Notes: a model not told the origin generated them from the letters alone. Shown: positions 32,835 to 41,297, counted from the first letter of the stretch. The stretch: 64,000 bases of DNA from Chryseobacterium sp. StRB126 (GCF_000829375.1 NZ_AP014624.1:1240001-1304000); one strand, 5' to 3'. Translations and numbers: made by a program.

Positions 32835-33146
32835 ATGAAAACTAAGTATAAAAAAGTAAAGGTAAGCGAAAGGCTTCCGGAGAAAGAAGGCAAATACGTT
32901 TGTTCAATGCAAACAACCCTTAAAATGGACGCCTGTATGCCTTTTGATCCGAATTATGAGGATGCAGTCATATTTTGGAAAGACGAAGTAGACTGGTGGC
33001 TATAAGAGGTTCCAGACTATGAAGAGGAAATGAGGGAGATGCTGGAGCAGATTTACCTAGAAACTCCAAATTATCTTCAAATAAGTACTGATACAAGAAA
33101 GGAAATAGAAGAATTACTAACCAAACTAAAAACAAAAGAATCATGA
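32835..33146 (+). pseudogene. Phage protein with internal in-frame TAA
   Basis: The frame reads MKTKYKKVKVSERLPEKEGK and on to FWKDEVDWWL, meets TAA at 33003-33005, and continues EVPDYEEEMREMLEQIYLET to a TGA at 33144-33146 overlapping the next ATG. WWLEEVPD without the stop is what related phage proteins show in my experience, so one G-to-T change (GAA to TAA) explains it. Total length would be 103 residues. It is either a recent nonsense mutation or leaves a functional 56-residue product. Confidence 0.6.
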
Positions 33147-33616
33147 GAGAAATAAAATTTCGCGGAAAAAATGTTGATAATGATGAGTGGATGTATGGGT
33201 TTTTAACAAAATGCCAGAATAGAATATGGGAAAACGGGCAGTCGTCTCAAGATGGATATAAGATGCAAATTATATCACATGAAATGCCTATTGGTGTTTG
33301 GGATGTGATTTCTGAAACAGTTGGCCAGTACACCGGACTAAAGGACAAAAACGGAGTAGAGATATACGAGGGAGATATTGTTAGAATACTATATACGGAT
33401 TGGGGTAGTAAACCAGAATCAGACCCAAGAACGTTGCATCAATATCTTAATGACATATCATATATCGCGAAGGTAGTATTTGAACGCAATTCGTGGATGG
33501 TATCTATTTTTGGTGAAAAATATAAGGAATGGTACTTTGATGGAATTACACCTGGTAAGCATGGTTTTATCGAAGTCATCGGCAACATTCACTCCAATCC
33601 AGAGCTGCTAAAATAA
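33143..33616 (+). CDS. YopX family phage protein
   Basis: 157 residues. REIKFRGKNVDNDEWMYGFL is the conserved opening, VWDVISETVGQYTGLKDKNG then VEIYEGDIV is the family signature, and IEVIGNIHSNPELL is its end. YopX proteins are common in temperate phages and have no settled function. Overlaps the preceding stop by 4 bp. Confidence 0.9.
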   Translation: MREIKFRGKNVDNDEWMYGFLTKCQNRIWENGQSSQDGYKMQIISHEMPIGVWDVISETVGQYTGLKDKNGVEIYEGDIVRILYTDWGSKPESDPRTLHQYLNDISYIAKVVFERNSWMVSIFGEKYKEWYFDGITPGKHGFIEVIGNIHSNPELLK

Positions 33617-33621
33617 TTATT

Positions 33622-33861
33622 ATGAAAACACATTACGATCCTTTTGCAAATCCAAATGATGATTATAGTTTCAGTGACTATGGTTATTGTGGTACTTACA
33701 TAATAGATGAAAATTCCTCAGCAGATAAAGATTCGGTTACCTGCAAAAAATGTAAGAAAAAATTCAATCAAGCTGACAATGAAGTCAAAATAGCAAGAGA
33801 ACAAGAGCTTAATGACATGCAAGGATTTGTTGATTTTATGAACGAATCCAAGAAAAAATAA
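33622..33861 (+). CDS. Small protein with one Cys pair
   Basis: 79 residues. SVTCKKCKKKFNQADNE is half of a zinc-ribbon-like motif; a single Cys is also in YGYCGTY. Might bind zinc. Basic, then a helical end MQGFVDFMNES. Confidence 0.45.
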   Translation: MKTHYDPFANPNDDYSFSDYGYCGTYIIDENSSADKDSVTCKKCKKKFNQADNEVKIAREQELNDMQGFVDFMNESKKK

Positions 33862-33974
33862 ACGGAAACCGGACCGTATTCTATCCGGTAAATAAAAAAC
33901 TTTTAAAGACAAAAAACAGTTCGTAAAAAACAGCGAACGCACACACTTTACGTCTAATTTTAAAAAATATAACA

Positions 33975-34220
33975 ATGAATTTACTACAAATCATGGCCTT
34001 TATGGCAGAAAACAATTTAGATATTTCACGTGCTGATTCTTTCGTTGAAGGAAAAAGTGTAAAGCAAGGCGCAAATATAACTATGGGCGCATCAATGAAA
34101 GATTTGATTAACATTCAAACAGAGAAAACTATCCCTGTTTTATTCTTCCTGAATATCGAACAATATAAACTTCTTTCATCAGGTAATACCGATCTGGAAA
34201 CATTAAAATCAAAATCATGA
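33975..34220 (+). CDS. Hypothetical phage protein
   Basis: 81 residues: MNLLQIMAFMAENNLDISRA then VEGKSVKQGANITMGASMKD. A small soluble protein. Overlaps the next start by 4 bp. Upstream 113 bp contains a weak CCGG-rich hairpin near 33870. Confidence 0.4.
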   Translation: MNLLQIMAFMAENNLDISRADSFVEGKSVKQGANITMGASMKDLINIQTEKTIPVLFFLNIEQYKLLSSGNTDLETLKSKS

Positions 34221-34510
34221 GTCACCAAGAGAAGCAACGCATATTTGATGAGTATGCAAAGAGTCAAGGATTCAAAGACTGGGATGATTTGCAATTTCAA
34301 TATTGCACATTATTGATGACGGATGATGAGTTCAACCTTTATATGTTCGCTGCCTGCGATCTCATCCAGGAGGAACAGCAGAAGAGAATAGCGGAGAAGA
34401 TTTCTGATTATGTTGAAAGGTTCAAAAATCCCGACAACCACCCACCGGATCTTACAGATTACTGTATTATGGAAAATATCATCACAAACCCTGAAAACAA
34501 AATACAATGA
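34217..34510 (+). CDS. Hypothetical phage protein
   Basis: 97 residues, coupled on both sides by 4-bp overlaps. MSHQEKQRIFDEYAKSQGFK and DWDDLQFQYCTLL, then a helical charged end. No domain recognised. Confidence 0.4.
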   Translation: MSHQEKQRIFDEYAKSQGFKDWDDLQFQYCTLLMTDDEFNLYMFAACDLIQEEQQKRIAEKISDYVERFKNPDNHPPDLTDYCIMENIITNPENKIQ

Positions 34511-35253
34511 AAGCACTAGAAGAACTAACCCAGGATATTAGGGAGAAGCTACCAATTTCAACAGTTTTAAATATTGACTGTTTAGAATATATGAGTACAG
34601 TTCCGGATTTGTTCTTTGACTGGGCGGTTTGTGATATTGAATATGGAATAGGCGCAAGTAAACCATCTGATAAATCCGGATATGTGATTCAGAAAAATGG
34701 CGATAGAAAATATGTAAAAGGCGTTGACTACGCTCATTCAGATTGGGATATGAAAAAATCTTCATCAGAATATTTTGAACAACTAAAAAGGATAAGTAAA
34801 AATCAAATCATTTTTGGAGGTAATTATTACGGGCTTGAAGGTGGTTATTTGATCTGGGATAAACTTAATGGGCTTTCAGATCAATATGGATGCGAACTTG
34901 CTTGGCTATCTTTTTCTAACAGAACTGATATTGTGTACTATATGTGGGCTGGTATGATGCAAGGAATTTATTGTGGGAAGGACGTTAGAAAGGCTTTAGT
35001 TCAGCAAGGAAATAAAAAGTTGAACGAGAAGCGAATTCATGAGACACAGAAACCTGTAATTCTTTACGATTGGCTTATTCAAGAATATAATATCCGCGGT
35101 AAAGTGTTTGATTCTCATTTAGGATCTGGAAGCAACCGGATAGCGCAATATCGTAATGGAAATGAATTCTATGCTTGTGAAATTGACTTGAAAAAATTTG
35201 AAGATCAAGAGTTTCGATTTAAAATAGAATTGTCAACACCAACATTATTTTAA
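34507..35253 (+). CDS. Second solitary beta-class DNA methyltransferase with variant motif IV
   Basis: 248 residues, same architecture as the enzyme at 28341: motif IV reads DIEYGIG instead of DPPY, KRISKNQIIFGGNYYGLE parallels RVSKNQIIWGSNYFDLP, then HETQKPVILYDWLI and SHLGSGSNRIA (motif I). The replacement of the two prolines is unusual, but the Asp and Tyr are kept. The two genes look like diverged paralogues within one prophage. Activity is uncertain because of the motif IV change. Confidence 0.75.
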   Translation: MKALEELTQDIREKLPISTVLNIDCLEYMSTVPDLFFDWAVCDIEYGIGASKPSDKSGYVIQKNGDRKYVKGVDYAHSDWDMKKSSSEYFEQLKRISKNQIIFGGNYYGLEGGYLIWDKLNGLSDQYGCELAWLSFSNRTDIVYYMWAGMMQGIYCGKDVRKALVQQGNKKLNEKRIHETQKPVILYDWLIQEYNIRGKVFDSHLGSGSNRIAQYRNGNEFYACEIDLKKFEDQEFRFKIELSTPTLF

Positions 35254-35272
35254 CCACTAAAATAACAAAACA

Positions 35273-35392
35273 ATGACAAAAGAGGAAGAATTAAAAGCAA
35301 CAATTAGAAGCCTCATTGATGCAATGTTAGCATCTGGAGAATTCACAGGAAAAGAATGGGTAATTGTGAAAGCTAGAAAACTATTATCATGA
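35273..35392 (+). CDS. 39-residue hypothetical protein
   Basis: MTKEEELKATIRSLIDAMLA then SGEFTGKEWVIVKARKLLS, a helical protein. Stop overlaps the next ATG by 4 bp. Confidence 0.4.
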   Translation: MTKEEELKATIRSLIDAMLASGEFTGKEWVIVKARKLLS

Positions 35393-35925
35393 AAACAAAC
35401 GAAGAAAAACTAAGAGTATACGCAGCGTATCTGCCTTATAAACTAGAAGTTTGGTATGCTTCATTAAGTTCAGCCCATTTATTAAAACGAATAGAGGTTA
35501 GGAATGATGGCGACCATTTGATAGAAATAAGCAATAATATTACCATAAAGGAATCAATATCATCAGAAGATATTAAGCCAATATTTTGGGATCTATCCTA
35601 TTTAACCAAGGAAATAGAACACGAGGGGAAGAGGTTTGTGCCGATTCAAAAATTATGCGAAATGATTTTAATGTATCAAAAAGCAATCGGAAGTCCTATC
35701 AATGGAGATCATGGATATGCCCAGAATTTTGGAATAGATGGAGTCATAACTGGGACATTAGAGATTTATAAGGATATGACAATTTGTTGCTATTCCAATA
35801 AAAAAGGCAAGCCATATCGAGCTATAAATCAATTTAAGGCTTATCAAAAATTAACTTCATGGAAATTAAACGTCTTCCAATTACCGGAAGACCAATTTAT
35901 CAACAAAGCAACTTTAAAACTATAA
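35389..35925 (+). CDS. Conserved phage protein, unknown function
   Basis: 178 residues. PIFWDLSYLTKEIEHEGKRF then VPIQKLCEM is a pattern I have seen in flavobacterial phage accessory genes. The rest shows LPYKLEVWYASLSSAHLLKR and a Lys-rich end. No enzymatic motif. Coupled to the preceding small ORF. Confidence 0.5.
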   Translation: MKTNEEKLRVYAAYLPYKLEVWYASLSSAHLLKRIEVRNDGDHLIEISNNITIKESISSEDIKPIFWDLSYLTKEIEHEGKRFVPIQKLCEMILMYQKAIGSPINGDHGYAQNFGIDGVITGTLEIYKDMTICCYSNKKGKPYRAINQFKAYQKLTSWKLNVFQLPEDQFINKATLKL

Positions 35926-35929
35926 AGCA

Positions 35930-36121
35930 ATGACAGTAGAATTATTAATAACAGAAGAGAGATTTGGAATCAAGGAAGGACAAATATTTTCCGCTGAAAA
36001 ATATTCTTTAGATCCTGGCAAAGTCACTTTAAAGCAAAGATTAAACAAGGATGGTAAGCCAATAGGCAAACCAGTAATGTGCAATGAATACTTGCATAAT
36101 GTTAGGATTATAGAAGATTAA
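35930..36121 (+). CDS. Small hypothetical protein
   Basis: 63 residues, MTVELLITEERFGIKEGQIF then SAEKYSLDPGKVTLKQRL. Beta-rich, perhaps an SH3-like fold. A GTGCCA/TGGCAC hairpin with a T-rich tail follows at 36126-36145. Confidence 0.4.
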   Translation: MTVELLITEERFGIKEGQIFSAEKYSLDPGKVTLKQRLNKDGKPIGKPVMCNEYLHNVRIIED

Positions 36122-36160
36122 CCCCGTGCCATCTTAGGGTGGCACTTTAAAACAAGAATT

Positions 36161-36541
36161 ATGGAAAAATCAAAAATTGATAATCATAGAGATAAATATC
36201 CGATTGGTATTGATGAAATACGCTACTATTCATCATTTGAACAGATATTAGGAAAAAAAGAGTCTCAGTATTCGAAAGATGATAGAAAATTAAGATGGAA
36301 TAAGTGTATTAAAGAATTTAAGGATAATGATAAAGCCGATGTAATTGAAGTTTGGACTTCTCCAGGTGGAGATGGTGAATGCGTACAATGTATTCATTTT
36401 AATTATGATGACGGATGGTGTGTATTGATGGGATTGCCTTCTTCAGTTAATCCAGTATTATCATTTAAACACGGAATGCCAGGAATGGCTTGTATGGGAG
36501 CGGGTAGAGAAATTAACGGACAAACAACGTTAGATTTATGA
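36161..36541 (+). CDS. Cysteine-containing hypothetical phage protein
   Basis: 126 residues. GECVQCIHFNYDDGWCVLMG and GMACMGAGREINGQ give four or five cysteines in the C-terminal half that could bind a metal. The N-terminal half is Lys-rich. Stop overlaps the next start by 4 bp. Confidence 0.45.
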   Translation: MEKSKIDNHRDKYPIGIDEIRYYSSFEQILGKKESQYSKDDRKLRWNKCIKEFKDNDKADVIEVWTSPGGDGECVQCIHFNYDDGWCVLMGLPSSVNPVLSFKHGMPGMACMGAGREINGQTTLDL

Positions 36542-36924
36542 TAGCACCACAAGAACTAAGAATAGGAAACATTTTGAATGCCATTGCCACTAATGGAATA
36601 GAAACTATTAATTTTTACGAGATAAAAGTAAACGAGATTCTTACAGATGGAATACGAGAAGAAAAAGGGTTAAAATTCCCGTATCATACACTTGTTGGAA
36701 CTCTGTTAACTGAGGAATGGCTGCTGAAGTTTGGATTTGAGAAAAGAGATGATGATAAATACTACCATCATAAATATGATAGAACCTGGGTGAAAATTGA
36801 ATCATGTATAGTTAAGTGGTATGGCAATGCAGTAGGAGGCTTAGTAATGATTGATTATGTTCATCAATTGCAGAATTGTTTCAATATTTTTACTAGTGAA
36901 GAACTAACAATAAAAGAACAATAA
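36538..36924 (+). CDS. Conserved Bacteroidota phage protein
   Basis: 128 residues. MIAPQELRIGNILNAIATNG starts like a common phage protein, and DYVHQLQNCFNIFTSEELTI matches its conserved end (HQLQN...T.EEL). No function is known to me. Shares one base with the next start (TAATG). Confidence 0.55.
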   Translation: MIAPQELRIGNILNAIATNGIETINFYEIKVNEILTDGIREEKGLKFPYHTLVGTLLTEEWLLKFGFEKRDDDKYYHHKYDRTWVKIESCIVKWYGNAVGGLVMIDYVHQLQNCFNIFTSEELTIKEQ

Positions 36925-37181
36925 TGGCCTTAAGAATTAGAAAAACAGGTGAGATTTATTGTGCGGCCAAATCAGAACCAGAAGAAGGAGACACGTACAT
37001 TGATGATGGAATCCATTATTACCTATCACAGCTTACCGGAGCTATTATTGCAAGCGAAAACCACGAAGAAGATGGCTTATGGTTTTGGAATATTCTACCA
37101 GATAAAATTGAACACTTTAAAGAAATAACAGAAAATGAAAAGCTTAAATCTACAGTTGCCTTTAAAAAAGAAATGGTTTGA
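36924..37181 (+). CDS. Small hypothetical phage protein
   Basis: 85 residues. RIRKTGEIYCAAKSEPEEGD then TYIDDGIHYYLSQLTGAIIA, resembling the C-terminal half of phage accessory proteins. The next gene begins 47 bp before its stop in another frame. Confidence 0.4.
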   Translation: MALRIRKTGEIYCAAKSEPEEGDTYIDDGIHYYLSQLTGAIIASENHEEDGLWFWNILPDKIEHFKEITENEKLKSTVAFKKEMV

Positions 37182-37524
37182 AATGACGAAAGCCGGAATT
37201 AAAACCGAAGATTATAGAGAGATAAATGAGTATTGGATAAAGCGATTGACTGATAATGATATTGATTTGACTGTTGATGAAATTAACGCTGGATTATGTG
37301 CTTTGCGAGATGGATATACAGAGGATCATGTTTATAATTGTTATGGTTTTTGGTTTAAACCTTTCTCAATTAATACAATGACTTTAGGTTATCCAAAATC
37401 TACAGATACCGAAAGAATATTAAAACTTGAACACAAAGGAATTGAGATCCGGGAAGGCAATCCAGAATGGGGCGCTGAACCAGGTAAAATTTATTTCGTA
37501 ATTAAACACGGAAAAGTAATATGA
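37135..37524 (+). CDS. ASCH/PUA-like small protein
   Basis: 129 residues. LNLQLPLKKKWFEMTKAGIK then TEDYREINEYWIKRL resembles the ASCH signature (W...G.K..E.R), and RILKLEHKGIEIREG then EWGAEPGKIYFVIKHG matches the following strands. ASCH domains bind RNA or regulate translation. Stop overlaps the next ATG by 4 bp. Confidence 0.55.
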   Translation: MKSLNLQLPLKKKWFEMTKAGIKTEDYREINEYWIKRLTDNDIDLTVDEINAGLCALRDGYTEDHVYNCYGFWFKPFSINTMTLGYPKSTDTERILKLEHKGIEIREGNPEWGAEPGKIYFVIKHGKVI

Positions 37525-37952
37525 AAAGCGTAGAACTTAATTTAAATAAAAGACTCCTTATTGTGGAGTATGAATCAGAAGAAGAATTAAAAATAGAATG
37601 GGCTTTAATGACAATGTTCAAAAACCCAAATATTACTAATCATGGATATAAAGTGAAACCGATTTGCAAAGGCTCCGTTCTTACTGAGGATATTGCGAAG
37701 GGATTGGTTGAGCTCCATGAAAATGGATATTACAAGGATTATAAAAACGACAGTCACTTCTTCACATTACCTAGTAAATCCTTCATTTCTGCAATCGAAT
37801 TTAAAAATTACCATTGGGGAGAGAATCCGGTGAAATTAATTGAAAGAGGTGAAGCTTCAGAACATGAAAGAGTGAAAAATCAAAATGATTGGCAGGAGGC
37901 TGAATCCAGGACCTTCAACCCATCTAAATGTATAATCTGTGAAATAGTGTAA
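37521..37952 (+). CDS. Hypothetical phage protein
   Basis: 143 residues, coupled to the ASCH-like gene. MKSVELNLNKRLLIVEYESE is a beta-strand-rich start, and the C-terminus is RTFNPSKCIICEIV with a Cys pair. Unknown. Confidence 0.4.
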   Translation: MKSVELNLNKRLLIVEYESEEELKIEWALMTMFKNPNITNHGYKVKPICKGSVLTEDIAKGLVELHENGYYKDYKNDSHFFTLPSKSFISAIEFKNYHWGENPVKLIERGEASEHERVKNQNDWQEAESRTFNPSKCIICEIV

Positions 37953-37954
37953 AG

Positions 37955-38254
37955 ATGAAAACTGTATTAAAAGAATTCTTAGACTTGTTGAAAGCTGAAA
38001 CTATTGAATATTACAATATTATCAATAATGAAAGCAGTTATCATTATGAAGATGTTCAATCAGCTAGAACATCTGTTACAGATCTAGAAAAGTTATTGGA
38101 AAAAGGTAATGAATTTTTAGAAAGAGAAAAGAAGCAAATCATAAATGCTGGCAATAAATGCGTTTCTAATTGGATAATGCATGATCCCGAAAGACATGGA
38201 AATAGAGTTCCTGAAGGAATAGATTATTATTTAAAAACATTCGATAATAGTTAA
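37955..38254 (+). CDS. Hypothetical helical protein
   Basis: 99 residues. VLKEFLDLLKAETIEYYNII and TSVTDLEKLLEKGNEFLERE give long helices. 2 bp after the previous stop. Unknown. Confidence 0.4.
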   Translation: MKTVLKEFLDLLKAETIEYYNIINNESSYHYEDVQSARTSVTDLEKLLEKGNEFLEREKKQIINAGNKCVSNWIMHDPERHGNRVPEGIDYYLKTFDNS

Positions 38255-38303
38255 TTACGGAAACCCACAACCTAAAACCAAACAACAAAACTAAATTAGT
38301 AAA

Positions 38304-38633
38304 ATGGAATTATTAGAAAATTACAACAAGGCGTTAGACGCAATCTATGAACATGTAGGCTTTACGGAATACTGGGTAGTGTACCCAATTAACGACAATA
38401 CACAGTATTATTGGAATATATATGGAGATGAAGTAAGCTATGCTGAATCAATTGAAGAATTAGAGTCAGGAGATGGGAATTGCTATTCTGGAAGCATTTA
38501 CAGACAACGTTTTTACAAAAAACACGTTTATGAGGGTAAAGAACTTACTCTCGTATTTCTCGACACACATACTGATGGAATGAAGTACTTTGCAATTTTT
38601 GACAATTCCAAACGACAAAATGAAAGCGATTAA
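38304..38633 (+). CDS. Hypothetical acidic protein
   Basis: 109 residues. MELLENYNKALDAIYEHVGF then TEYWVVYPINDNTQYYWNIY, with many aromatic and acidic residues. Next ORF overlaps it by 14 bp. Confidence 0.4.
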   Translation: MELLENYNKALDAIYEHVGFTEYWVVYPINDNTQYYWNIYGDEVSYAESIEELESGDGNCYSGSIYRQRFYKKHVYEGKELTLVFLDTHTDGMKYFAIFDNSKRQNESD

Positions 38634-38757
38634 ACAGTTTATCAACGATTGTATGCTATTTAGGCATCCGGATACGCAGATTAGATTAATTGGTGTGGTT
38701 GCATGGTTGGATGTTCTAGGATGGATATATTTGTTTTACTGGATGCTTTACGGATAA
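38620..38757 (+). CDS. 45-residue membrane protein
   Basis: A single hydrophobic segment (RLIGVVAWLDVLGWIYLFYW) after a basic N-terminus. Overlaps the previous gene by 14 bp. Could be a small membrane modulator; no homology seen. Confidence 0.4.
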   Translation: MKAIKQFINDCMLFRHPDTQIRLIGVVAWLDVLGWIYLFYWMLYG

Positions 38758-38799
38758 CTTAGGATTTGCTTTTCTCATATATTTTCACTATCTTGTAAC

Positions 38800-38964
38800 A
38801 TGAAGAAAATTGAAAATCAAGGTAGTATCACACATGCAGGTAGAATGAATGAGCGTACAAGAGCTATGGAAGTTCTTGAAAAAGCAAAGCAAACACAAGG
38901 TAAAATTACCTTTCTAAGACAAGGTGCAGGAAAGAATTTTAAACCTAAAAATGTGGACGCTTAA
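38800..38964 (+). CDS. 54-residue basic protein
   Basis: MKKIENQGSITHAGRMNERT and RAMEVLEKAKQTQGKITFLR. Preceded by TATCTTGT, a promoter-like -7 box with mismatches. No domain recognised. Confidence 0.35.
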   Translation: MKKIENQGSITHAGRMNERTRAMEVLEKAKQTQGKITFLRQGAGKNFKPKNVDA

Positions 38965-39002
38965 AGTTTAATTTTATGTACAAAGTGTAGTATCTTTACT
39001 CC

Positions 39003-39221
39003 ATGGAAAACATGGAAGAAATAGAAGCAAAAATTCTGATAAAATTAAGAGAAGATTATAAAAATTGCGGAGGAGCAAATGGCTCTGACATTAATGAGAT
39101 TGACGAAATTATTAAGCTTCCAATTTCAGAGAGAAATGAGCTGCTTGCTAAAATGGTAAAAGAAAAGAAAATCACTTTCATAAATACCTTGAACGCCCGA
39201 AGAATTACTATTCCAAAATAA
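39003..39221 (+). CDS. Small helical protein
   Basis: 72 residues; an alternative ATG is at 39012. EIDEIIKLPISERNELLAKM resembles the LPISERKQ element of the gene at 25451. Preceded by TATCTTTA 14 bp before the start. A bidirectional terminator follows. Confidence 0.4.
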   Translation: MENMEEIEAKILIKLREDYKNCGGANGSDINEIDEIIKLPISERNELLAKMVKEKKITFINTLNARRITIPK

Positions 39222-39223
39222 AA

Positions 39224-39241
39224 CCCCTGAATTAACAGGGG
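39224..39241. terminator. Bidirectional terminator between convergent genes
   Basis: CCCCTG-AATTAA-CAGGGG, a perfect 6-bp stem flanked by A- and T-rich runs. It isolates the minus-strand pair on the right. Confidence 0.8.
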
Positions 39242-39250
39242 TATTTTATA

Positions 39251-39973
39251 TTAATTTTTTGATAAGTTGTCAGGTCTTCGCCCTAATTCAGTCATAGCTT
39301 TTTCAAATGCTAAATTCAAATCTGACTTATTCTCTTTATCTTCAAAAAAGAAATTAACTTTAATTGCTTTTGCTACCTTTATAAATGTTTCTAAAGTCGG
39401 CTTATATTTTAAAAGAAATAACCTACTAATAGCACTCTGTTGCATTCCAGTTAATTCAGAAATTTCGTTTTGTGTTAGTTTCTTTTGATCGGCAATTTCT
39501 TTTAAAAGTAAGACTAACAACTGCCATTGACTATCATTATTTTGTGGTTCAGGAGTGTAATATCTTTCTGAATGTTTTTTCTGTATTTTAAAGTCAGTTT
39601 CAAAAAGGATTTCTTCTGAAAACAAATCAGACCATTTAAGATCATAAACTCTTAAATATTCTTTTTTTAAAGTAATAACCTTTCTATTGCTACCACCTTT
39701 GTTTTGGAATCTTAATTCTGAACCATCTTTACGAACTATCAAAAATACTTCAGAGTCCCAATCAGTATGATAGTCTTTCGCGTATTTATAATTAATCATT
39801 AGGTCATTAAAATCGCGTAAATCAATTTGTATATCATTATCAAATAGAATACTGTACAAGCAATCATGAGTAACTGGCCTATGATACTCGGTATTGTAAA
39901 ATTGAGTACCCCTTTTAGATTCTATTCTTGTCGCAATAAAAGCGTTGTCTAAAATTCTTTCTAAGTTTTTCAT
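39251..39973 (-). CDS. HTH protein, second gene of a minus-strand pair
   Basis: 240 residues. The first 145 show no family I recognise (NAFIATRIESKRGTQFYNTE; WSDLFSEEILFETDFKIQKK). A C-terminal XRE-like helix-turn-helix lies at about 155-205 (KKLTQNEISELTGMQQSAIS then RLFLLKYKPTLETFIKVAKA). The arrangement, a long unknown domain plus HTH, is that of some antitoxins and abortive-infection regulators. It starts 4 bp after the preceding gene on its strand. Probably an autoregulator binding the palindrome at 40560. Confidence 0.6.
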   Translation of the reverse strand: MKNLERILDNAFIATRIESKRGTQFYNTEYHRPVTHDCLYSILFDNDIQIDLRDFNDLMINYKYAKDYHTDWDSEVFLIVRKDGSELRFQNKGGSNRKVITLKKEYLRVYDLKWSDLFSEEILFETDFKIQKKHSERYYTPEPQNNDSQWQLLVLLLKEIADQKKLTQNEISELTGMQQSAISRLFLLKYKPTLETFIKVAKAIKVNFFFEDKENKSDLNLAFEKAMTELGRRPDNLSKN

Positions 39974-39977
39974 GATA

Positions 39978-40475
39978 TTAAAGTGCTATAAATTGAGAAA
40001 CAGATTCTTTTGAATATTTTTTATTAAAAAACTCTTTTTTAAAAGATGATTTTTTCAACCATGCATAATAATCGCCTAGCTTTTTTCCAGCTAATTTAAT
40101 TCTGTCTAATTCGCTTTGTGAACCTGCTTTATTAGTCGCTAGTTTGTCTTTTGATTCTTGAGCTTTTTGCTTTGATTTTAAAGCTTGTTTTTCATAGTAG
40201 CTATTAACATTTTGTGCATACTCTTGAATTTTTTCTAATTCAAAAGCAATTACCCAAAGTTGTTTTTCAGAGAAAGTCGTGTTTGTTGAAGCTATTTTAA
40301 AAGCTAAAGTTTCTTTTTTATCAGCATTTACTAATACCTGAATGACTTCTGAAATTTGAGAATCTGCTACTTGTTGGCTGAAAGCTGTTACAAAAGTTCC
40401 AATTGATGATACTGTTTGAGAATTAGGGTTCATCCCTTGAATGTAGTTGAAGATGTTTTTTACAGTTGTTGACAT
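39978..40475 (-). CDS. Unknown 165-aa protein, first gene of a minus-strand pair
   Basis: MSTTVKNIFNYIQGMNPNSQ opens a polar, helical protein; residues 80-130 (EKIQEYAQNVNSYYEKQALK then SKQKAQESKDKLATNKAGSQ) look like a coiled coil. No signal peptide, no catalytic motif visible. It is the promoter-proximal gene of the pair. In toxin-first operons (higBA-like) it would be the toxin, but nothing in it proves toxicity. It could also be an exclusion or defence protein. Confidence 0.55.
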   Translation of the reverse strand: MSTTVKNIFNYIQGMNPNSQTVSSIGTFVTAFSQQVADSQISEVIQVLVNADKKETLAFKIASTNTTFSEKQLWVIAFELEKIQEYAQNVNSYYEKQALKSKQKAQESKDKLATNKAGSQSELDRIKLAGKKLGDYYAWLKKSSFKKEFFNKKYSKESVSQFIAL

Positions 40476-40552
40476 GGTAGTTATTGCCGTATTTTACTGT
40501 TGCCGCCAGGGTATTAATTTAATGAGTTAGTTATTCTCTCATTTTCTTATTA

Positions 40553-40585
40553 CAAATATAGTACAAATTTGTACTATTATCCAAA
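40553..40585 (-). promoter_or_regulatory. Promoter and 16-bp palindromic operator for the minus-strand pair
   Basis: On the minus strand TTTG (complement of 40582-40585), 21 bp, then TATATTTG (complement of 40553-40560): an exact consensus. AGTACAAATTTGTACT, a perfect palindrome, is at 40560-40575, between the boxes. It is a strong candidate site for the HTH protein of this operon. Confidence 0.75.
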
Positions 40586-40741
40586 TTTAAATGAAAAAAA
40601 GTTTTATAAAAATCGCAATTTATTTCAATTCTAAATAATTAGGCTAATCAATAAAAAATGTTAGTAAATACTTTAAAAAAAGTTATATGAGGTTTAAAAC
40701 TAAACATTCGTTTTTGTAACTTTACTATAAAGAAGCTGGGA

Positions 40742-41296
40742 ATGAAGGAGATAAAGTCTAAGAAGTGCGCAGTATGTGGGGATGAATTTATACCATTTAG
40801 GTCAACTCAGAAAGTATGTGGAATGAGCTGCGCAATTTCTTTAGGCAAATCAAATATTCAAAAGCAAAACGCTAAAGCTTGGCAGAAAGAGAAGAAGATC
40901 AGGAAGGAGAAGTTAAAGACTCACAGGGATTATTTAAACGATTTACAGAAAATATTTAACGAGTTTATCAGAGTTAGAGATAAGGGTAAGCCGTGTGTGA
41001 GTTGTGGGTGTATAGTTAATGGAAATGGACACGCCAGCCACTTTTTTGCAGTGGGTTCACATCCTAATGTGAGGTTTAATGAAGACAATGTTCATGTTAG
41101 TTGTGTTGAGTGTAATTTACATAGACATGGGAATCTAGCTGAGTATTCTTTAAGGCTTCCAAAGCGAATAGGACAAGAAAGATTTGATATGCTTGTTATA
41201 AAGGCTAAACAGTCGTTGTTAAAGCTGTCAATTCCAGAGATAAAAGAAAAGATTGAGTATTACCGTAAAAGGATTAAAGAACTAAAAACAAAATAA
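40742..41296 (+). CDS. ninG: NinG-like recombination protein
   Basis: 184 residues. The N-terminal zinc knuckle KKCAVCGDEFIPFRSTQKVC then MSCAISLG, and the C-terminal CVSCGCIVNGNGHASHFFAV then SHPNVRFNEDNVHVSCVECN and HRHGN, match NinG/Rap of lambda-like phages, which acts in recombination at branched DNA. It starts the block that leads into the packaging genes. Upstream TAACTTTA is a possible -7 box. Confidence 0.85.
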   Translation: MKEIKSKKCAVCGDEFIPFRSTQKVCGMSCAISLGKSNIQKQNAKAWQKEKKIRKEKLKTHRDYLNDLQKIFNEFIRVRDKGKPCVSCGCIVNGNGHASHFFAVGSHPNVRFNEDNVHVSCVECNLHRHGNLAEYSLRLPKRIGQERFDMLVIKAKQSLLKLSIPEIKEKIEYYRKRIKELKTK

Positions 41297-41297
41297 T

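Noticed and set aside
28341..35253. A complete restriction-modification system
   Set aside because: Two methyltransferases are present, but no restriction endonuclease is found next to either; the PD-(D/E)XK protein at 27114 is a recombination exonuclease by context.
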